This document shows positions 33,061 to 42,480 of a DNA stretch of 64,000 nt, in pieces. How positions within the stretch are numbered: the stretch's first letter is position 1; each line of letters begins with the position of its first letter. This DNA comes from Mesorhizobium sp. LSJC280B00 (GTDB lineage Bacteria; Pseudomonadota; Alphaproteobacteria; Rhizobiales; Rhizobiaceae). The stretch covers positions 18,332 through 82,331 of the forward strand of contig NZ_AYVL01000018.1 in the NCBI RefSeq assembly GCF_000502835.1. The letters run 5' to 3'. Both the position numbers and the translations under genes were made by a program. The notes under the pieces are model-generated. The model was not told the DNA's origin, did no database searches, and saw only the letters and a list, made by a program, of their open reading frames with translations.

Positions 33061-33291
33061 TTGGTCGAGAACTCTAAGGACACTGCCCGTGCGCGGGCCG
33101 ATTTGCGTTTCAAGAAACAGGAAGAGGCAGCCACGGTTCGCCAGAAGGCGATGGCGGAATATGTCGCCGAGAGCGACGCTCGCCAAGCCAAGACCAACAA
33201 GCTGCGGGCGCTGCGCCTCGCCAAGGAAGCGGAAGACCTGGCCAATGCGCCTCCGGCCCCGGTGAAGAAGCCTCGCGCCAAGAAGAAATAG
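33061..33291 (+). CDS. Small lysine/alanine-rich protein
   Basis: A 76-residue charged, helical protein: ARADLRFKKQEEAATVRQKA, AESDARQAKTNKLRALRLAK and a basic end PAPVKKPRAKKK. No family was recognised. It starts with TTG at 33061; no ATG fits the conserved-looking part. The end resembles the tail of small DNA- or RNA-binding proteins. It stands between the HxlR gene and the GlcG/HbpS-like gene, all on the plus strand. Confidence 0.6.
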   Translation: MVENSKDTARARADLRFKKQEEAATVRQKAMAEYVAESDARQAKTNKLRALRLAKEAEDLANAPPAPVKKPRAKKK

Positions 33292-33388
33292 GCCGGCGCT
33301 CCCAGAATGCATGCTTCCTTTCGCACGCGAAACAGTTCACTCGGAGTCTGTTCTGCCGGTTGATAACTGGCGCGTTTAGGAGACGGCC

Positions 33389-33820
33389 ATGACCGCACTG
33401 ACGCTCGACAAAGCCCTTGAAATCATCGCCGCCGCCTTTGCCAAGGGTGCCGAGCTCAAGCTCAGGCCGCTTGGCGTCTCGGTGCTCGACGCCGGCGCCC
33501 ATCTGGTCGCGTTCCAGCGTCAGGACGGCGCCTCGTTCCTGCGTCCGCAAATGTCGGCCGGCAAGGCCTATGGCGCGCTCGCTATCGGCATGGGCTCGCG
33601 CCGGGTGGAAGCTTTCGCCAAGGAGCGCCCGCATCTGATCGCCGGCGTCTCCGACGTGTCGGGCGGGCGCGTCCTGCCGGTCGTCGGCGGCGTGCTGATC
33701 CGCGACAACGCCGGCACGATCATCGGCGCCATCGGTATTTCCGGCGACACGTCCGACAATGATGAAACGGCAGCCATCGCCGGCGTCGAGGCGGCTGGCT
33801 TCACCGCTGACCCGGGCTGA
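33389..33820 (+). CDS. GlcG/HbpS-type heme-binding-like protein
   Basis: A 143-residue protein of the GlcG/HbpS (DUF336) family. The family pattern is LGVSVLDAGAHLVAFQRQDG, then SFLRPQMSAGKAYGALAIGM and GGRVLPVVGGVLIRDNAGTI. Members bind heme or accompany glycolate or propanediol metabolism; neither is visible here. Single gene with ATG 33389 preceded by AGGAG. Confidence 0.88.
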   Translation: MTALTLDKALEIIAAAFAKGAELKLRPLGVSVLDAGAHLVAFQRQDGASFLRPQMSAGKAYGALAIGMGSRRVEAFAKERPHLIAGVSDVSGGRVLPVVGGVLIRDNAGTIIGAIGISGDTSDNDETAAIAGVEAAGFTADPG

Positions 33821-33830
33821 GTCGGGATCC

Positions 33831-34232
33831 TTAACTCATATTGATGTCGCGGGTGGCCGACCGCATCGACACCGAAAAGCCGGCCAGCACGTCGATCAGC
33901 GCTATGACCATCAGTGTGAAGAAAACGGAATGGGCGGCGCCCTTCACCAGCAGGAACTCGACCAGATAGGCCACAAAGACGAAGGTCGACAAAAGATGGT
34001 CCATGATCGAGGCATTTGTCGTGCGCGTCGACTTCACCACTTCGACGAACAAGAAGATCAGTGCGATCAGCACGATGAGGTCGCCGAGGGTCATCGAGAA
34101 CACGCCACCCGACATCATCCGGACCGAAAACATTTCGGTGGCCCACGGATCGTCGCCGCTGCCGAATATTCCCAAAAGCCCGAGATTGTAGAGGATGAAA
34201 GGCACGATCAGCAGCGGGATGGCACCGAACAT
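33831..34232 (-). CDS. Conserved membrane protein
   Basis: A 133-residue protein with four predicted helices: IPLLIVPFILYNLGLLGIFG, MTLGDLIVLIALIFLFVEVV, LLSTFVFVAYLVEFLLV and MVIALIDVLAGFSVSM. No family name was recognised. It is convergent with the GlcG-like gene, with only ten bases between them. It is most like uncharacterised rhizobial inner-membrane proteins. Confidence 0.75.
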   Translation of the reverse strand: MFGAIPLLIVPFILYNLGLLGIFGSGDDPWATEMFSVRMMSGGVFSMTLGDLIVLIALIFLFVEVVKSTRTTNASIMDHLLSTFVFVAYLVEFLLVKGAAHSVFFTLMVIALIDVLAGFSVSMRSATRDINMS

Positions 34233-34375
34233 GTGGCGGCTCCGGTTGGACTGATCTTTGTAGAGTGCGCCCGGCGTTCGCCGTCAAGAATTTTCGTGCG
34301 GCCGATAAACACGGACAAAGACGGCGTGAAACAACAATGTCAGGCCCGGCTGATACGATCAGTTGTCGCAAACGC

Positions 34376-34399
34376 AAAAAGACCGGCCAATGGCCGGTC
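34376..34399 (-). terminator. Terminator of rpmF
   Basis: GACCGGCC (34381-34388) and GGCCGGTC (34392-34399) form an eight-base stem with a three-base loop; five T follow on the minus strand (34380-34376). It is 33 bases beyond the rpmF stop. Confidence 0.8.
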
Positions 34400-34431
34400 G
34401 TTTCGCAACCCATAAACCGTCGAAAGCTCTC

Positions 34432-34614
34432 TCAGCTTTCCTTCGGCTCCAGAACCTGGCGACCGCGATACATGCCGGTCTTCAGGTCGATATGGTGCGG
34501 ACGGCGCATCTCGCCGGAGTTCTTGTCCTCGACATAGGTCGGGGCCTTCAGTGCGTCGGCAGAACGGCGCATGCCGCGCTTCGACGGAGAGGTTTTTCGT
34601 TTCGGAACGGCCAT
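34432..34614 (-). CDS. rpmF: 50S ribosomal protein L32
   Basis: A 60-residue basic protein starting MAVPKRKTSPSKRGMRRSAD and ending with GMYRGRQVLEPKES, the exact pattern of L32. It binds 23S rRNA in the large subunit. It is a single gene with its own terminator. The mtgA gene ends upstream in the same direction, 139 bases away. Confidence 0.96.
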   Translation of the reverse strand: MAVPKRKTSPSKRGMRRSADALKAPTYVEDKNSGEMRRPHHIDLKTGMYRGRQVLEPKES

Positions 34615-34753
34615 GGATATGCTCCACTACATGGTCAAAACGCCCCGGCGGCCCTCGTGAAAGGGCCACATCAGGGGCCGGAATCTGAGAAAGTCGGGTG
34701 CCTATACACGCCCGACGGCGTTTTGGCCAGCGTCGCCGTGTTTTTTTTTGACA

Positions 34754-35461
34754 CTATCGCAGGCAACCGACATAGGCGCCGGCGCGGCCGGCGCGCCGTT
34801 CGATCAACGCGGCAAGCCGCCTCAGTCCCGGCCCCGGTTTCGCCGGATTGCGCACGATCGGATTCGGCAAGGTGACGGCAAGCAGCGCTGCCTGCCGGCG
34901 CGACAGCTGTTTTGCCGAGACGCCGAAATGATGCTGGGCGGCGGCCTCGATGCCGTAGATGCCCGGTCCCCATTCGGCGATGTTGAGGTAGATCTCCATG
35001 ATCCGCCGTTTCGACAGCACCGCATCGAAATAGACGGCCAGCGGCAGTTCCACGACCTTACGGACCGAGCCCAACGGCCGCGACCATAGATAAAGATTCT
35101 TTACCGTCTGCATGGTGATGGTCGAGGCGCCACGTGTCATCTCGCCGGCGAGCGCATCGTCGACGACGCCGCGCAACTCGCCCAGATCGACGCCGCGATG
35201 GAAACAGAACTGCCCGTCCTCCGACATGATGACCGAATATGCCAGCACCGGCGCGACATCGTCGATGGAAACCCAGCGCCGATCGTAGCCAGAAAACGTC
35301 GCCAGGTCCTTCAGCATCAATGTCGACACCGGATGCACGAATGTCGGCAGGTACAGGAAGGTCAGCACCACCGGCACCAGCGCCAGCACGACCGCGACGG
35401 CGATGCCGCGCCGGACCCAGCGTTGAAGACCGATGCGGCTGCCGCGTCTCGGTCTCGCCAT
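34754..35461 (-). CDS. mtgA: Monofunctional biosynthetic peptidoglycan transglycosylase
   Basis: A 235-residue membrane-anchored glycosyltransferase (GT51) that polymerises lipid II. Residues about 18-40 form one transmembrane segment. Motifs are VIMSEDGQFCFHRGVD with the catalytic glutamate, GASTITMQTVKNLYLW and RRIMEIYLNIAEWGPGIYGI. ATG at 35461 follows GAAGGG and is preferred over the upstream TTG at 35503, which would add 14 residues. It is divergent from the polyprenyl synthase gene. Confidence 0.93.
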   Translation of the reverse strand: MARPRRGSRIGLQRWVRRGIAVAVVLALVPVVLTFLYLPTFVHPVSTLMLKDLATFSGYDRRWVSIDDVAPVLAYSVIMSEDGQFCFHRGVDLGELRGVVDDALAGEMTRGASTITMQTVKNLYLWSRPLGSVRKVVELPLAVYFDAVLSKRRIMEIYLNIAEWGPGIYGIEAAAQHHFGVSAKQLSRRQAALLAVTLPNPIVRNPAKPGPGLRRLAALIERRAGRAGAYVGCLR

Positions 35462-35591
35462 GTCCAACCCTTCGGTTTCGTGATCGACGATCGGTTCCGC
35501 CAAGCCACCCAGTCCGCGCTACTCCCTGCCCCCGGCATAATGGCGCTTGGCTTCTTGCGCAACGTCTGAGTGTCGGCTACCGCTCCCGACC

Positions 35592-36509
35592 ATGACGAAA
35601 GACGACCAAATGGCGTTCGAAGCTGCACTTATTGCCCGGGCAGTTCCGCTCGAGGCGCTGCTGAGGCGGTTGCTCGACGGACGGACGCTTTCGGGCGAGG
35701 TCGCGCGGCCCGAACGCCTGATGGCGGCAATGCGACATGGCGTGCTGAACGGCGGCAAACGACTGCGTCCCTTCCTGGTCATGGAAAGTGCTGCACTGTT
35801 TTCAGCCGACGGCGAGGCGGCGCTGCGCGTCGCGGCGGCGCTCGAATGCGTGCACTGCTATTCGCTCATCCATGACGATCTGCCGGCCATGGACGACGAC
35901 GATTTGCGCCGCGGCCAGCCGACCGTGCACAGGGCTTTCGATGAGGCGACCGCCATTCTTGCGGGCGACGCCTTGCTGACACTTGCCTTCGACATCCTTG
36001 CCGACGAGGCGACACTGCTGCCGGCCGAGCGCAGGGCAACGCTGGTGCTGGCACTGGCCCGCGCCGCCGGGGCGGGAAGCATGGTCGGCGGCCAGATGCT
36101 CGATCTCGAAGCCGAACAAAGCCGGCCGGACGAGGCCGGTATCATCCGGCTTCAGGCGATGAAAACCGGTGCGCTGATCCGCTTTGCCTGCGAAGCGGGC
36201 GCTATCCTTGCCGGCGCGCCGTCGGGCGACCGCGAAAGGCTGGCCGAGTTCGGCTCGGCGATCGGGCTTGCCTTTCAGCTTGCCGACGATCTGCTCGACC
36301 TGACCGCCGACGCGCATCAGATGGGCAAGGCAACCGGCAAGGATGCCGCGGCCGGCAAGGCGACGCTGGTCGCGCTGCACGGACCGGACTGGGCGCGGGG
36401 CCAGCTCCATGGCCTCGTTGACCAGGCTCATGCGTTGCTCGAACCTTTTGGCGAGCAAGCTGCGCTTCTGAAACAAGCGGCGCAGTTCGTAGCGGCCCGC
36501 AACAATTAA
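35592..36509 (+). CDS. ispA: Polyprenyl (farnesyl) diphosphate synthase
   Basis: A 305-residue trans-prenyltransferase. The first aspartate-rich motif is LIHDDLPAMDDDDLRRGQPT and the second is FQLADDLLDLTAD. NGGKRLRPFLVMES gives the diphosphate-binding Lys-Arg. It condenses IPP with allylic diphosphate to farnesyl or geranylgeranyl diphosphate; the size and motif spacing fit FPP synthase. The ATG at 35592 is chosen; an upstream ATG at 35547 lacks a ribosome site. It uses products of the MEP pathway, which includes the ispG gene of this window. Confidence 0.9.
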   Translation: MTKDDQMAFEAALIARAVPLEALLRRLLDGRTLSGEVARPERLMAAMRHGVLNGGKRLRPFLVMESAALFSADGEAALRVAAALECVHCYSLIHDDLPAMDDDDLRRGQPTVHRAFDEATAILAGDALLTLAFDILADEATLLPAERRATLVLALARAAGAGSMVGGQMLDLEAEQSRPDEAGIIRLQAMKTGALIRFACEAGAILAGAPSGDRERLAEFGSAIGLAFQLADDLLDLTADAHQMGKATGKDAAAGKATLVALHGPDWARGQLHGLVDQAHALLEPFGEQAALLKQAAQFVAARNN

Positions 36510-36544
36510 GCGCGCCCCTATGGCGCGCCGGAGAATTGGCGACT

Positions 36545-36576
36545 GATCGGCCGGACGCCCTCGCAACCGGCCGATC
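36545..36576. terminator. Strong inverted repeat between two genes
   Basis: GATCGGCCGG (36545-36554) and CCGGCCGATC (36567-36576) are perfect ten-base arms around a 12-base loop. There is no T-run, so it may be a factor-dependent or bidirectional end between ispA and the convergent antiporter gene. Confidence 0.5.
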
Positions 36577-36678
36577 GGGATCATTTCCGGCGATGTCGGA
36601 CCACATGGACCCGCCACACCAGTTGCCGAGCCATTCTTCAGCCTCGCGGCAGGGTTCCGCGGCTCGGGTGGACAGCGG

Positions 36679-38565
36679 TCAGCCTTCGCCAGTCGTCTTT
36701 TCCACCACGGGCTGCGGAACCGGTTCCATCTCGGCCGCCTCGACCGCCTGCGCCTCGGCCGGCTTGCGCCGGTTGCGGATGAAGGCGGCGATGCGGTCGC
36801 GGATTTCGCCGGCGCTGAGGAACACCGGAACGCGCGCCACCGGCGCGGTCGGCTCAAAGGACAGGCCAAGGCCGGTGATCCTGCCCTTGTCGTCGACGTC
36901 GCGGACGATCAGCTCGATCGGACCGAGCAGCACGCGGTCGGCGTATTCGGCGTGGCCGCCGAGCCGGGTAGTGACCAGGTCGCCAATGCTGAGCTTGCGT
37001 TCCGCTTCGGTCAGGCCCGGCGCGTAGGCGGTCTCCAGTTCCTCGGCGGGGCGTGACGGATCGACGGCGAAGGCCCCGAAGAAATCCGCGTCCTCGGGAT
37101 CGACCACGGCACGGCTGGCGAACAGCTTGTCGAGCAGGCGCGGATAGCGGTCCGGCACGAAGATGTAGACATGGTCGCCGGCCGCGAGCCGACCCATATC
37201 CTGGAAGCGCATCGAGCGTCCGTCGCGCAGCACCAGCGACGGCCGCGCCCAGCGCGGAATGCGTTCGCCGCGCGCCACCGGGCTGCCAGGTGCCACGCGG
37301 TAGGCGAGAAGCTCATGATGGGCGGAGCCCGGCAGTTCCAATTCGACCTTGTCGAGCGGTCCCAGGCGGGCCGGCACGATAAGGCCGAGACGGCGCGCCA
37401 GCGGCCCGACGGTCCATCCCTGGATGATCAGCGAGACCAGCACGATGATGAAGGCAGTGTTGAAGATGAGGCGGCCGTTCTCAAGACCGCCGAGCAGCGG
37501 CGTGATGGCAAGCAGGATCGACACGGCACCACGCAGGCCAACCCACGAGACGAAGGCGACTTCCGGGCGTGGCAGACGGAACGGCACCAGGCAGAGCCAG
37601 ACGGCGATTGGCCGTGCCACAAATACCAGGAACAGGCCGAGCAGCACTGCCGGCACCAGGATCGCCGGAAATTGCGAAGGCGTCGCGAACAGGCCGAGGA
37701 TCAGGAACATGATGATCTGCGCCAGCCACGACATGCCGTCCTGGAAGCGCTTGAGGATGGTGACGGCCCGGATATCGGAATTGCCGGCAATCAGGCCTGC
37801 GAGATAGACCGCCAGGAAGCCGGAGCCGCCGACGGCACCGGCGGCAGCGAACACCATAAGCGACAGCGTCAGCACGAAGATCGGCAGTAGGCCGTGATCG
37901 AGATTGAGGCGATCGACAAGGCGCACGATGGCCATGCCGCCGAGAATGCCGATGACCGCGCCGAGCCCCATGTTGACGAGGAAGCCGACGGCAAGATCGG
38001 TGACCAGCACCTTGGCCTCGGGGTGGGTATTGGCGGCGATGACCTCGACCAGCGTGATGGTCAGGAAGATGGCGATCGGGTCATTTGTGCCGGATTCCAC
38101 CTCGAGCGTGGACCGCACGCGCTCGCGCAAATTGATCTCGCCGGCGCGCAGCAGGAAGAACACCGCCGCGGCGTCGGTCGAGGCGACGGCGGCACCGAGC
38201 AGGAAGGATTCCAGCCAGGTCAGGTCTAGCAGATAATAGGCGGCGGCGCCGAAGAGCCCGGTGGTCAAAAGGACGCCGAATGTGGCCAGCGACAGCGCCG
38301 GCCCGGCGGCCTGCCGCAAGGCGTTGAGCGGCGTGCCGAAGCCGGAATCGAAAAGGATGACCGCCAGCGCCAATGAGCCGGCAAAATAAGCAACTCGGGC
38401 ATTGTCGAAATGGATGCCGAGACCGTCGGTTCCGGTGGCGAGGCCGATGCAGAGAAACAGCAGCAGGAGAGGGGCGCCGAAACGGAAAGCGATCAGGCTT
38501 GAAAACGCGGCGGCAACGACAAGTGCTGCGCCAACGAGCGTCACAAGATAGATACCATGCTCCAT
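36679..38565 (-). CDS. K+/H+ antiporter, NhaP2/CvrA type with TrkA-C and CorC domains
   Basis: A 628-residue CPA1-type antiporter. About twelve helices fill residues 1-390, with the ion site in GAAVASTDAAAVFFLL and ESGTNDPIAIFLTI (aspartate pair). A TrkA-C-like regulatory domain follows around residues 405-490, and a CorC/HlyC-type domain near 520-600 (VLLGPIELIVRDVDDKGRIT). Such proteins move potassium out in exchange for protons. The gene is convergent with ispA. No regulator gene is adjacent. Confidence 0.9.
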   Translation of the reverse strand: MEHGIYLVTLVGAALVVAAAFSSLIAFRFGAPLLLLFLCIGLATGTDGLGIHFDNARVAYFAGSLALAVILFDSGFGTPLNALRQAAGPALSLATFGVLLTTGLFGAAAYYLLDLTWLESFLLGAAVASTDAAAVFFLLRAGEINLRERVRSTLEVESGTNDPIAIFLTITLVEVIAANTHPEAKVLVTDLAVGFLVNMGLGAVIGILGGMAIVRLVDRLNLDHGLLPIFVLTLSLMVFAAAGAVGGSGFLAVYLAGLIAGNSDIRAVTILKRFQDGMSWLAQIIMFLILGLFATPSQFPAILVPAVLLGLFLVFVARPIAVWLCLVPFRLPRPEVAFVSWVGLRGAVSILLAITPLLGGLENGRLIFNTAFIIVLVSLIIQGWTVGPLARRLGLIVPARLGPLDKVELELPGSAHHELLAYRVAPGSPVARGERIPRWARPSLVLRDGRSMRFQDMGRLAAGDHVYIFVPDRYPRLLDKLFASRAVVDPEDADFFGAFAVDPSRPAEELETAYAPGLTEAERKLSIGDLVTTRLGGHAEYADRVLLGPIELIVRDVDDKGRITGLGLSFEPTAPVARVPVFLSAGEIRDRIAAFIRNRRKPAEAQAVEAAEMEPVPQPVVEKTTGEG

Positions 38566-38733
38566 TCGTTGGTCGCCCCTAGTCGATATGCTCCGGCATC
38601 ACGGGAGAGTGGGGCGAAGACATGGCCGCTGCAAGGCAGCAGCGTGGCTTTTTGCCCCACGCTGCCGATCGTCGAAAGTTTTGGCACCCCCGAGCAGCGG
38701 AGCGTGCCTCGGCGGTTCGTGCTGCAATGAAAA

Positions 38734-38755
38734 ACGCCCGGACTGAGCCGGGCGT
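38734..38755 (-). terminator. Terminator of gap
   Basis: ACGCCCGG (38734-38741) and CCGGGCGT (38748-38755) form an eight-base stem with a six-base loop. On the minus strand it is followed by TTTTC. It lies 28 bases past the gap stop. Confidence 0.8.
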
Positions 38756-38782
38756 CTCCAGGTCGAGAAGCTGGCTCTCCGA

Positions 38783-39793
38783 TCAGGCGATGGTCTTGCC
38801 GAAGGCGACGGCGGTATCGCCCATGCGGTTGGAAAAGCCCCACTCATTGTCGTACCACGACAGCACCGAAACGAAGTTGCCGTCCATGACCTTGGTCTGG
38901 TCGAGCGCCACGATCGAGGAATGCGGATCATGGTTGAAGTCGATCGAAACATTGGGGTGACGGGTAACGGCGAGGATGCCCTTCAGCTTGCCGTTCGAGG
39001 CGGCGATCACCGCGTCATTGATCTCCTGGACGGTGGTCGGCCGCTTGGCGATGAACTTGAAATCGACGAGCGAGACGTTCGGGGTCGGCACCCGGATGGA
39101 GATGCCGTCGAGCTTGCCCTTGAGTTCGGGCAGTACCAGGCCGATGGCCTTGGCAGCACCGGTCGAGGTCGGAATCTGCGACAGCGCGGCGGCGCGGGCG
39201 CGGTAGAGGTCCTTGTGCATGGTGTCCAGCGTCGGCTGGTCGCCGGTGTAGGAATGGATCGTCGTCATCATGCCCTTCTCGATGCCGACCGCCTCATTCA
39301 GCACGGCCGCCAGCGGCGCCAGGCAGTTGGTGGTGCAGGAGGCGTTCGAGATGACGATGTGGTCCTTGGTCAGCTTGTCGTGATTGATGCCATAGACGAC
39401 GGTGAGATCGGCGCCCTCTGCCGGAGCGGAGACGAGAACGCGCTTGGCACCGGCGGTCAGATGGGCGACGGCCTTGTCGCGGGCGGTGAAGATGCCGGTG
39501 CATTCGAGCGCGATGTCGATGCCAAGCTCCTTCCAGGGCAGTTGTGTCGGATCCTTGATCGCGGTGACCTTGAATTTTTCCTTGCCGACGATGATCTGGT
39601 CGCCGTCAACCGTCACCTCATGCGGAAAGCGGCCATGCACGCTGTCGAAGCGCAGCAGATGCGCGTTGGTCTCGACCGGGCCGAGATCGTTGACCGCGAC
39701 GACGTCGATATCCTTGCGGCCGGATTCATGGATGGCGCGCAGGATGTTGCGGCCGATGCGGCCGAATCCGTTGATGGCAACTCTGACGGTCAT
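38783..39793 (-). CDS. gap: Glyceraldehyde-3-phosphate dehydrogenase
   Basis: A 336-residue phosphorylating GAPDH that makes 1,3-bisphosphoglycerate. The NAD fold starts VRVAINGFGRIGRNILRAIH, and the catalytic cysteine is in ISNASCTTNCLAPLAAVLNE. The phosphate-binding and catalytic histidine part is MTTIHSYTGDQPTLD. The transketolase gene is 158 bases upstream in the same direction, so tkt-gap may be one transcript. It is separated from pgk and fda by about 17 kb and lies in the opposite orientation. Confidence 0.97.
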   Translation of the reverse strand: MTVRVAINGFGRIGRNILRAIHESGRKDIDVVAVNDLGPVETNAHLLRFDSVHGRFPHEVTVDGDQIIVGKEKFKVTAIKDPTQLPWKELGIDIALECTGIFTARDKAVAHLTAGAKRVLVSAPAEGADLTVVYGINHDKLTKDHIVISNASCTTNCLAPLAAVLNEAVGIEKGMMTTIHSYTGDQPTLDTMHKDLYRARAAALSQIPTSTGAAKAIGLVLPELKGKLDGISIRVPTPNVSLVDFKFIAKRPTTVQEINDAVIAASNGKLKGILAVTRHPNVSIDFNHDPHSSIVALDQTKVMDGNFVSVLSWYDNEWGFSNRMGDTAVAFGKTIA

Positions 39794-39903
39794 TGTTCTC
39801 TCCCTGGGAGTTGGAGGCCGAAGATCAAGTCCGCAGCTTCATAACGGCGGACGGGCAAAGAATCCAGCCGCCGAGGCGTGGATTTAAATCGATTAGTGCT
39901 CCA

Positions 39904-39942
39904 CCGCCCGGCAAAACCGCTATGCCAGCCTTTGCCGGGCGG
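39904..39942. terminator. Inverted repeat after transketolase
   Basis: CCGCCCGGCAAA (39904-39915) and TTTGCCGGGCGG (39931-39942) are perfect 12-base arms. No clear T-run follows on the minus strand. It is ten bases past the tkt stop codon, so it may partly end the transcript before gap or protect the mRNA 3' end. Confidence 0.6.
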
Positions 39943-39951
39943 GGCTCACTT

Positions 39952-41943
39952 TCATTTGCCATGCAGACGGGCTTCCGCCGCCTTCACCGTTGCCTCGGCT
40001 GTGATGCCGAAATGCGGGTAGAGCTGTTCGATGGTGCCGGAGGCGCCGAAGCCGGTCATGCCGACAAAGATGCCGTCGGTGCCGATGAAGTGATCCCAGC
40101 CCTGACGGATGCCGGCTTCGATGGCAATCTTGAGCGGCGCATTGCCGATCGTCCTGCTGCGATAGTCGGCGCTCTGCTTGTCGAACAATTCGAAGCACGG
40201 CACCGAGACGACGCGGGTCGCGTGGCCGTGCTTTTCCAAGGCCTCGCGGGCGGCCAGCGCGATCTCGACCTCGGAGCCCGAAGCGAAGATCGTCACCGCC
40301 GCCTCGCCACTGGCGGCGGCAAGTTCATAGGCGCCGCGGCTGGAGAGGTTTTCCGCAACGAAGTCGTTGCGTACCGTCGGCAGGTTCTGCCGGGTCAGCG
40401 CCAATGTCGAAGGCGTCTTTTCCGACTCAATGGCCAACTGCCAGCATTCCGCGGTTTCCACCGCGTCGGCCGGGCGGAAGACATTGTGGTTCGGAATGGC
40501 GCGAAGTGCTGCCAGATGCTCGACCGGCTGATGGGTCGGGCCGTCTTCGCCAAGGCCGATGGAATCATGGGTCATGACGAAGATCGAGCGGATGCCCATC
40601 AGCGAAGCAAGCCGCATCGCCGGACGGGCATAATCGGAAAAGCACATGAAAGTGCCGCCATAGGCGATAATGCCGCCATGCAATGTCAGCCCGTTGAGCG
40701 CGGCCGCCATGCCGTGCTCGCGAACGCCGTAATGAACGTAGCGCTGGCCGTAATCGTCGGCGGTGATGTTCTTGGTCTGGCTGGTCTTGGTGTTGTTGGA
40801 GCCGGTCAAATCGGCCGAGCCGCCGATGGTTTCGGGCACGGCGCCGTTTATGACCTCCAGCGCCATTTCCGACGACTTACGGGTGGCGACCTTCGGCTTG
40901 TCGGCGGCGAGCTTTTTCTTGTAATCGCCAATGACGGCGTCGAAGTTGGCCGGCAGCGTGCCACTGATGCGGCGTTCGAACTCTGCGCGCAATTGGGCAT
41001 CAGCCTTGGCAAGGCGGCTCTCCCAGTCGGTGCGCGCCTTGACGCTGGTCCGCCCGGCGGTACGCCATGCGTCGAGGCTGTCGGCCGGGACCTCGAAGGG
41101 CGGCGAATCCCAGCCGAAGAATTTTCTGGCGCCGGCGATTTCCTCGGCGCCGAGCGGCGAGCCGTGCGCCTTGTTGGTGCCGGCCTTGGTCGGCGCGCCG
41201 AAGCCGATCGTCGTCTTGCAGGCAATCATCGTCGGCTTGTCGGAGTGGCGGGCCGCTTCGATGGCATAGGCGATCGCTTCCGGGTCCTGGCCGTCGATAT
41301 GGCTGGCATTCCAGCCGGACGCCTGGAAGCGGGCGACCTGGTCGGTGTTGTCGGCCAGCGACACCGGGCCATCGATCGAGATGTTGTTGTTGTCCCAGAA
41401 GACGATCAGCTTGTTCAGCTTCAGATGTCCGGCAAGCGCGATGGCTTCCTGGGATACGCCTTCCATCAGGCAGCCGTCGCCGGCCAGCACATAGGTGTAG
41501 TGGTCGACGAGATCATTGCCGAAAGCGGCATTCATGATGCGCTCGCCGAGTGCGAAGCCGACCGAATTGGCAAGACCCTGGCCGAGTGGGCCTGTCGTCG
41601 TCTCGATGCCGGCGGCATGGCCGTATTCCGGGTGGCCCGCGGTCCTCGACCCCAATTGGCGGAACTGCTTGATCTGGTCGATGGTGATGTCTTCGTAGCC
41701 GGTCAGATAGAGCAGCGAGTAAAGCAGCATCGAGCCGTGGCCGGCCGACAGGATAAAGCGATCGCGGTCCGGCCAATGCGGGTTCTTCGGATCGTATTTG
41801 AGAAAGCGGGTGAACAGCACCGTGGCGATGTCGGCGCAGCCCATGGGCAATCCGGGATGGCCGGAGTTTGCCTTCTCCACAGCGTCCATGGCGAGAAAAC
41901 GGATCGCATTGGCCATCCGGTCATGTTGTTCGCGCGAAGTCAT
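39952..41943 (-). CDS. tkt: Transketolase
   Basis: A 663-residue thiamine-diphosphate enzyme of the pentose phosphate pathway. Motifs are KANSGHPGLPMGCADIATVL, the ThDP signature GDGCLMEGVSQEA to VFWDNNNISIDG, and the pyrimidine domain with HDSIGLGEDGPTHQPVEHLA. ATG at 41943 follows GGAGG; the longer upstream frame is not conserved. It stands upstream of gap in the same direction. It supplies erythrose-4-phosphate and links to glycolysis. Confidence 0.97.
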   Translation of the reverse strand: MTSREQHDRMANAIRFLAMDAVEKANSGHPGLPMGCADIATVLFTRFLKYDPKNPHWPDRDRFILSAGHGSMLLYSLLYLTGYEDITIDQIKQFRQLGSRTAGHPEYGHAAGIETTTGPLGQGLANSVGFALGERIMNAAFGNDLVDHYTYVLAGDGCLMEGVSQEAIALAGHLKLNKLIVFWDNNNISIDGPVSLADNTDQVARFQASGWNASHIDGQDPEAIAYAIEAARHSDKPTMIACKTTIGFGAPTKAGTNKAHGSPLGAEEIAGARKFFGWDSPPFEVPADSLDAWRTAGRTSVKARTDWESRLAKADAQLRAEFERRISGTLPANFDAVIGDYKKKLAADKPKVATRKSSEMALEVINGAVPETIGGSADLTGSNNTKTSQTKNITADDYGQRYVHYGVREHGMAAALNGLTLHGGIIAYGGTFMCFSDYARPAMRLASLMGIRSIFVMTHDSIGLGEDGPTHQPVEHLAALRAIPNHNVFRPADAVETAECWQLAIESEKTPSTLALTRQNLPTVRNDFVAENLSSRGAYELAAASGEAAVTIFASGSEVEIALAAREALEKHGHATRVVSVPCFELFDKQSADYRSRTIGNAPLKIAIEAGIRQGWDHFIGTDGIFVGMTGFGASGTIEQLYPHFGITAEATVKAAEARLHGK

Positions 41944-42203
41944 GCTTCCTCCAAAATGGGGGTTTGGGCCTTGGGAAAGCCCTTGAAAAGGGTGCGCGAC
42001 ACATAGCAGGCGCGGCCTTTTAGTCAACAAATCGGTGTGCTTTTGCCGGTCTTGTGATGGCCATGCGCGACTTACATTAGCGTTAGCAGGGGACAGTCGC
42101 GACAGCTTTATTGACGTGCGGTTCACACGACGCGTAATGTTTCAGGGATAACGCGTTCTGAACGTGGATGATTCGGTGATGGGCAGGGCGCAGGACGAAA
42201 GCC

Positions 42204-42476
42204 ATGACCGGGGAAACGACCCTCAAGGAAGTCATTGCCAGGCTGGGTAAGGCCATCGACGGGCTGGAAAACGCCGTCGCGGCCAAGCTCGAGCATGAGC
42301 GGGACTATTCGGAAGCCGAGGCCGAAGTGCAGCGGATGAACGCCGACCGCTCGCGGCTGGCGCAGGAGCTCGACAATTCCGAAGCTCGCGCCGAACGGCT
42401 GGAAGATGCCAACAAAGAAGTGTCGCGAAGGCTGGTGACAGCCATGGAAACCATCCGCGCGGTACTGGACAGGTAG
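42204..42476 (+). CDS. DUF4164 family protein
   Basis: A 90-residue all-helical protein with a long coiled coil: LKEVIARLGKAIDGLENAVA and AQELDNSEARAERLEDANKE, ending RLVTAMETIRAVLDR. DUF4164 genes lie beside zapA in many Rhizobiales, which suggests a division-related role; function is unknown. It starts at ATG 42204 and ends four bases before zapA, so translation is coupled. Confidence 0.85.
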   Translation: MTGETTLKEVIARLGKAIDGLENAVAAKLEHERDYSEAEAEVQRMNADRSRLAQELDNSEARAERLEDANKEVSRRLVTAMETIRAVLDR

Positions 42477-42480
42477 GCTA

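Noticed and set aside
39793..42006. 737-codon plus-strand frame opposite transketolase
   Set aside because: Transketolase motifs are complete on the minus strand; the plus frame has no domain and low-complexity composition.
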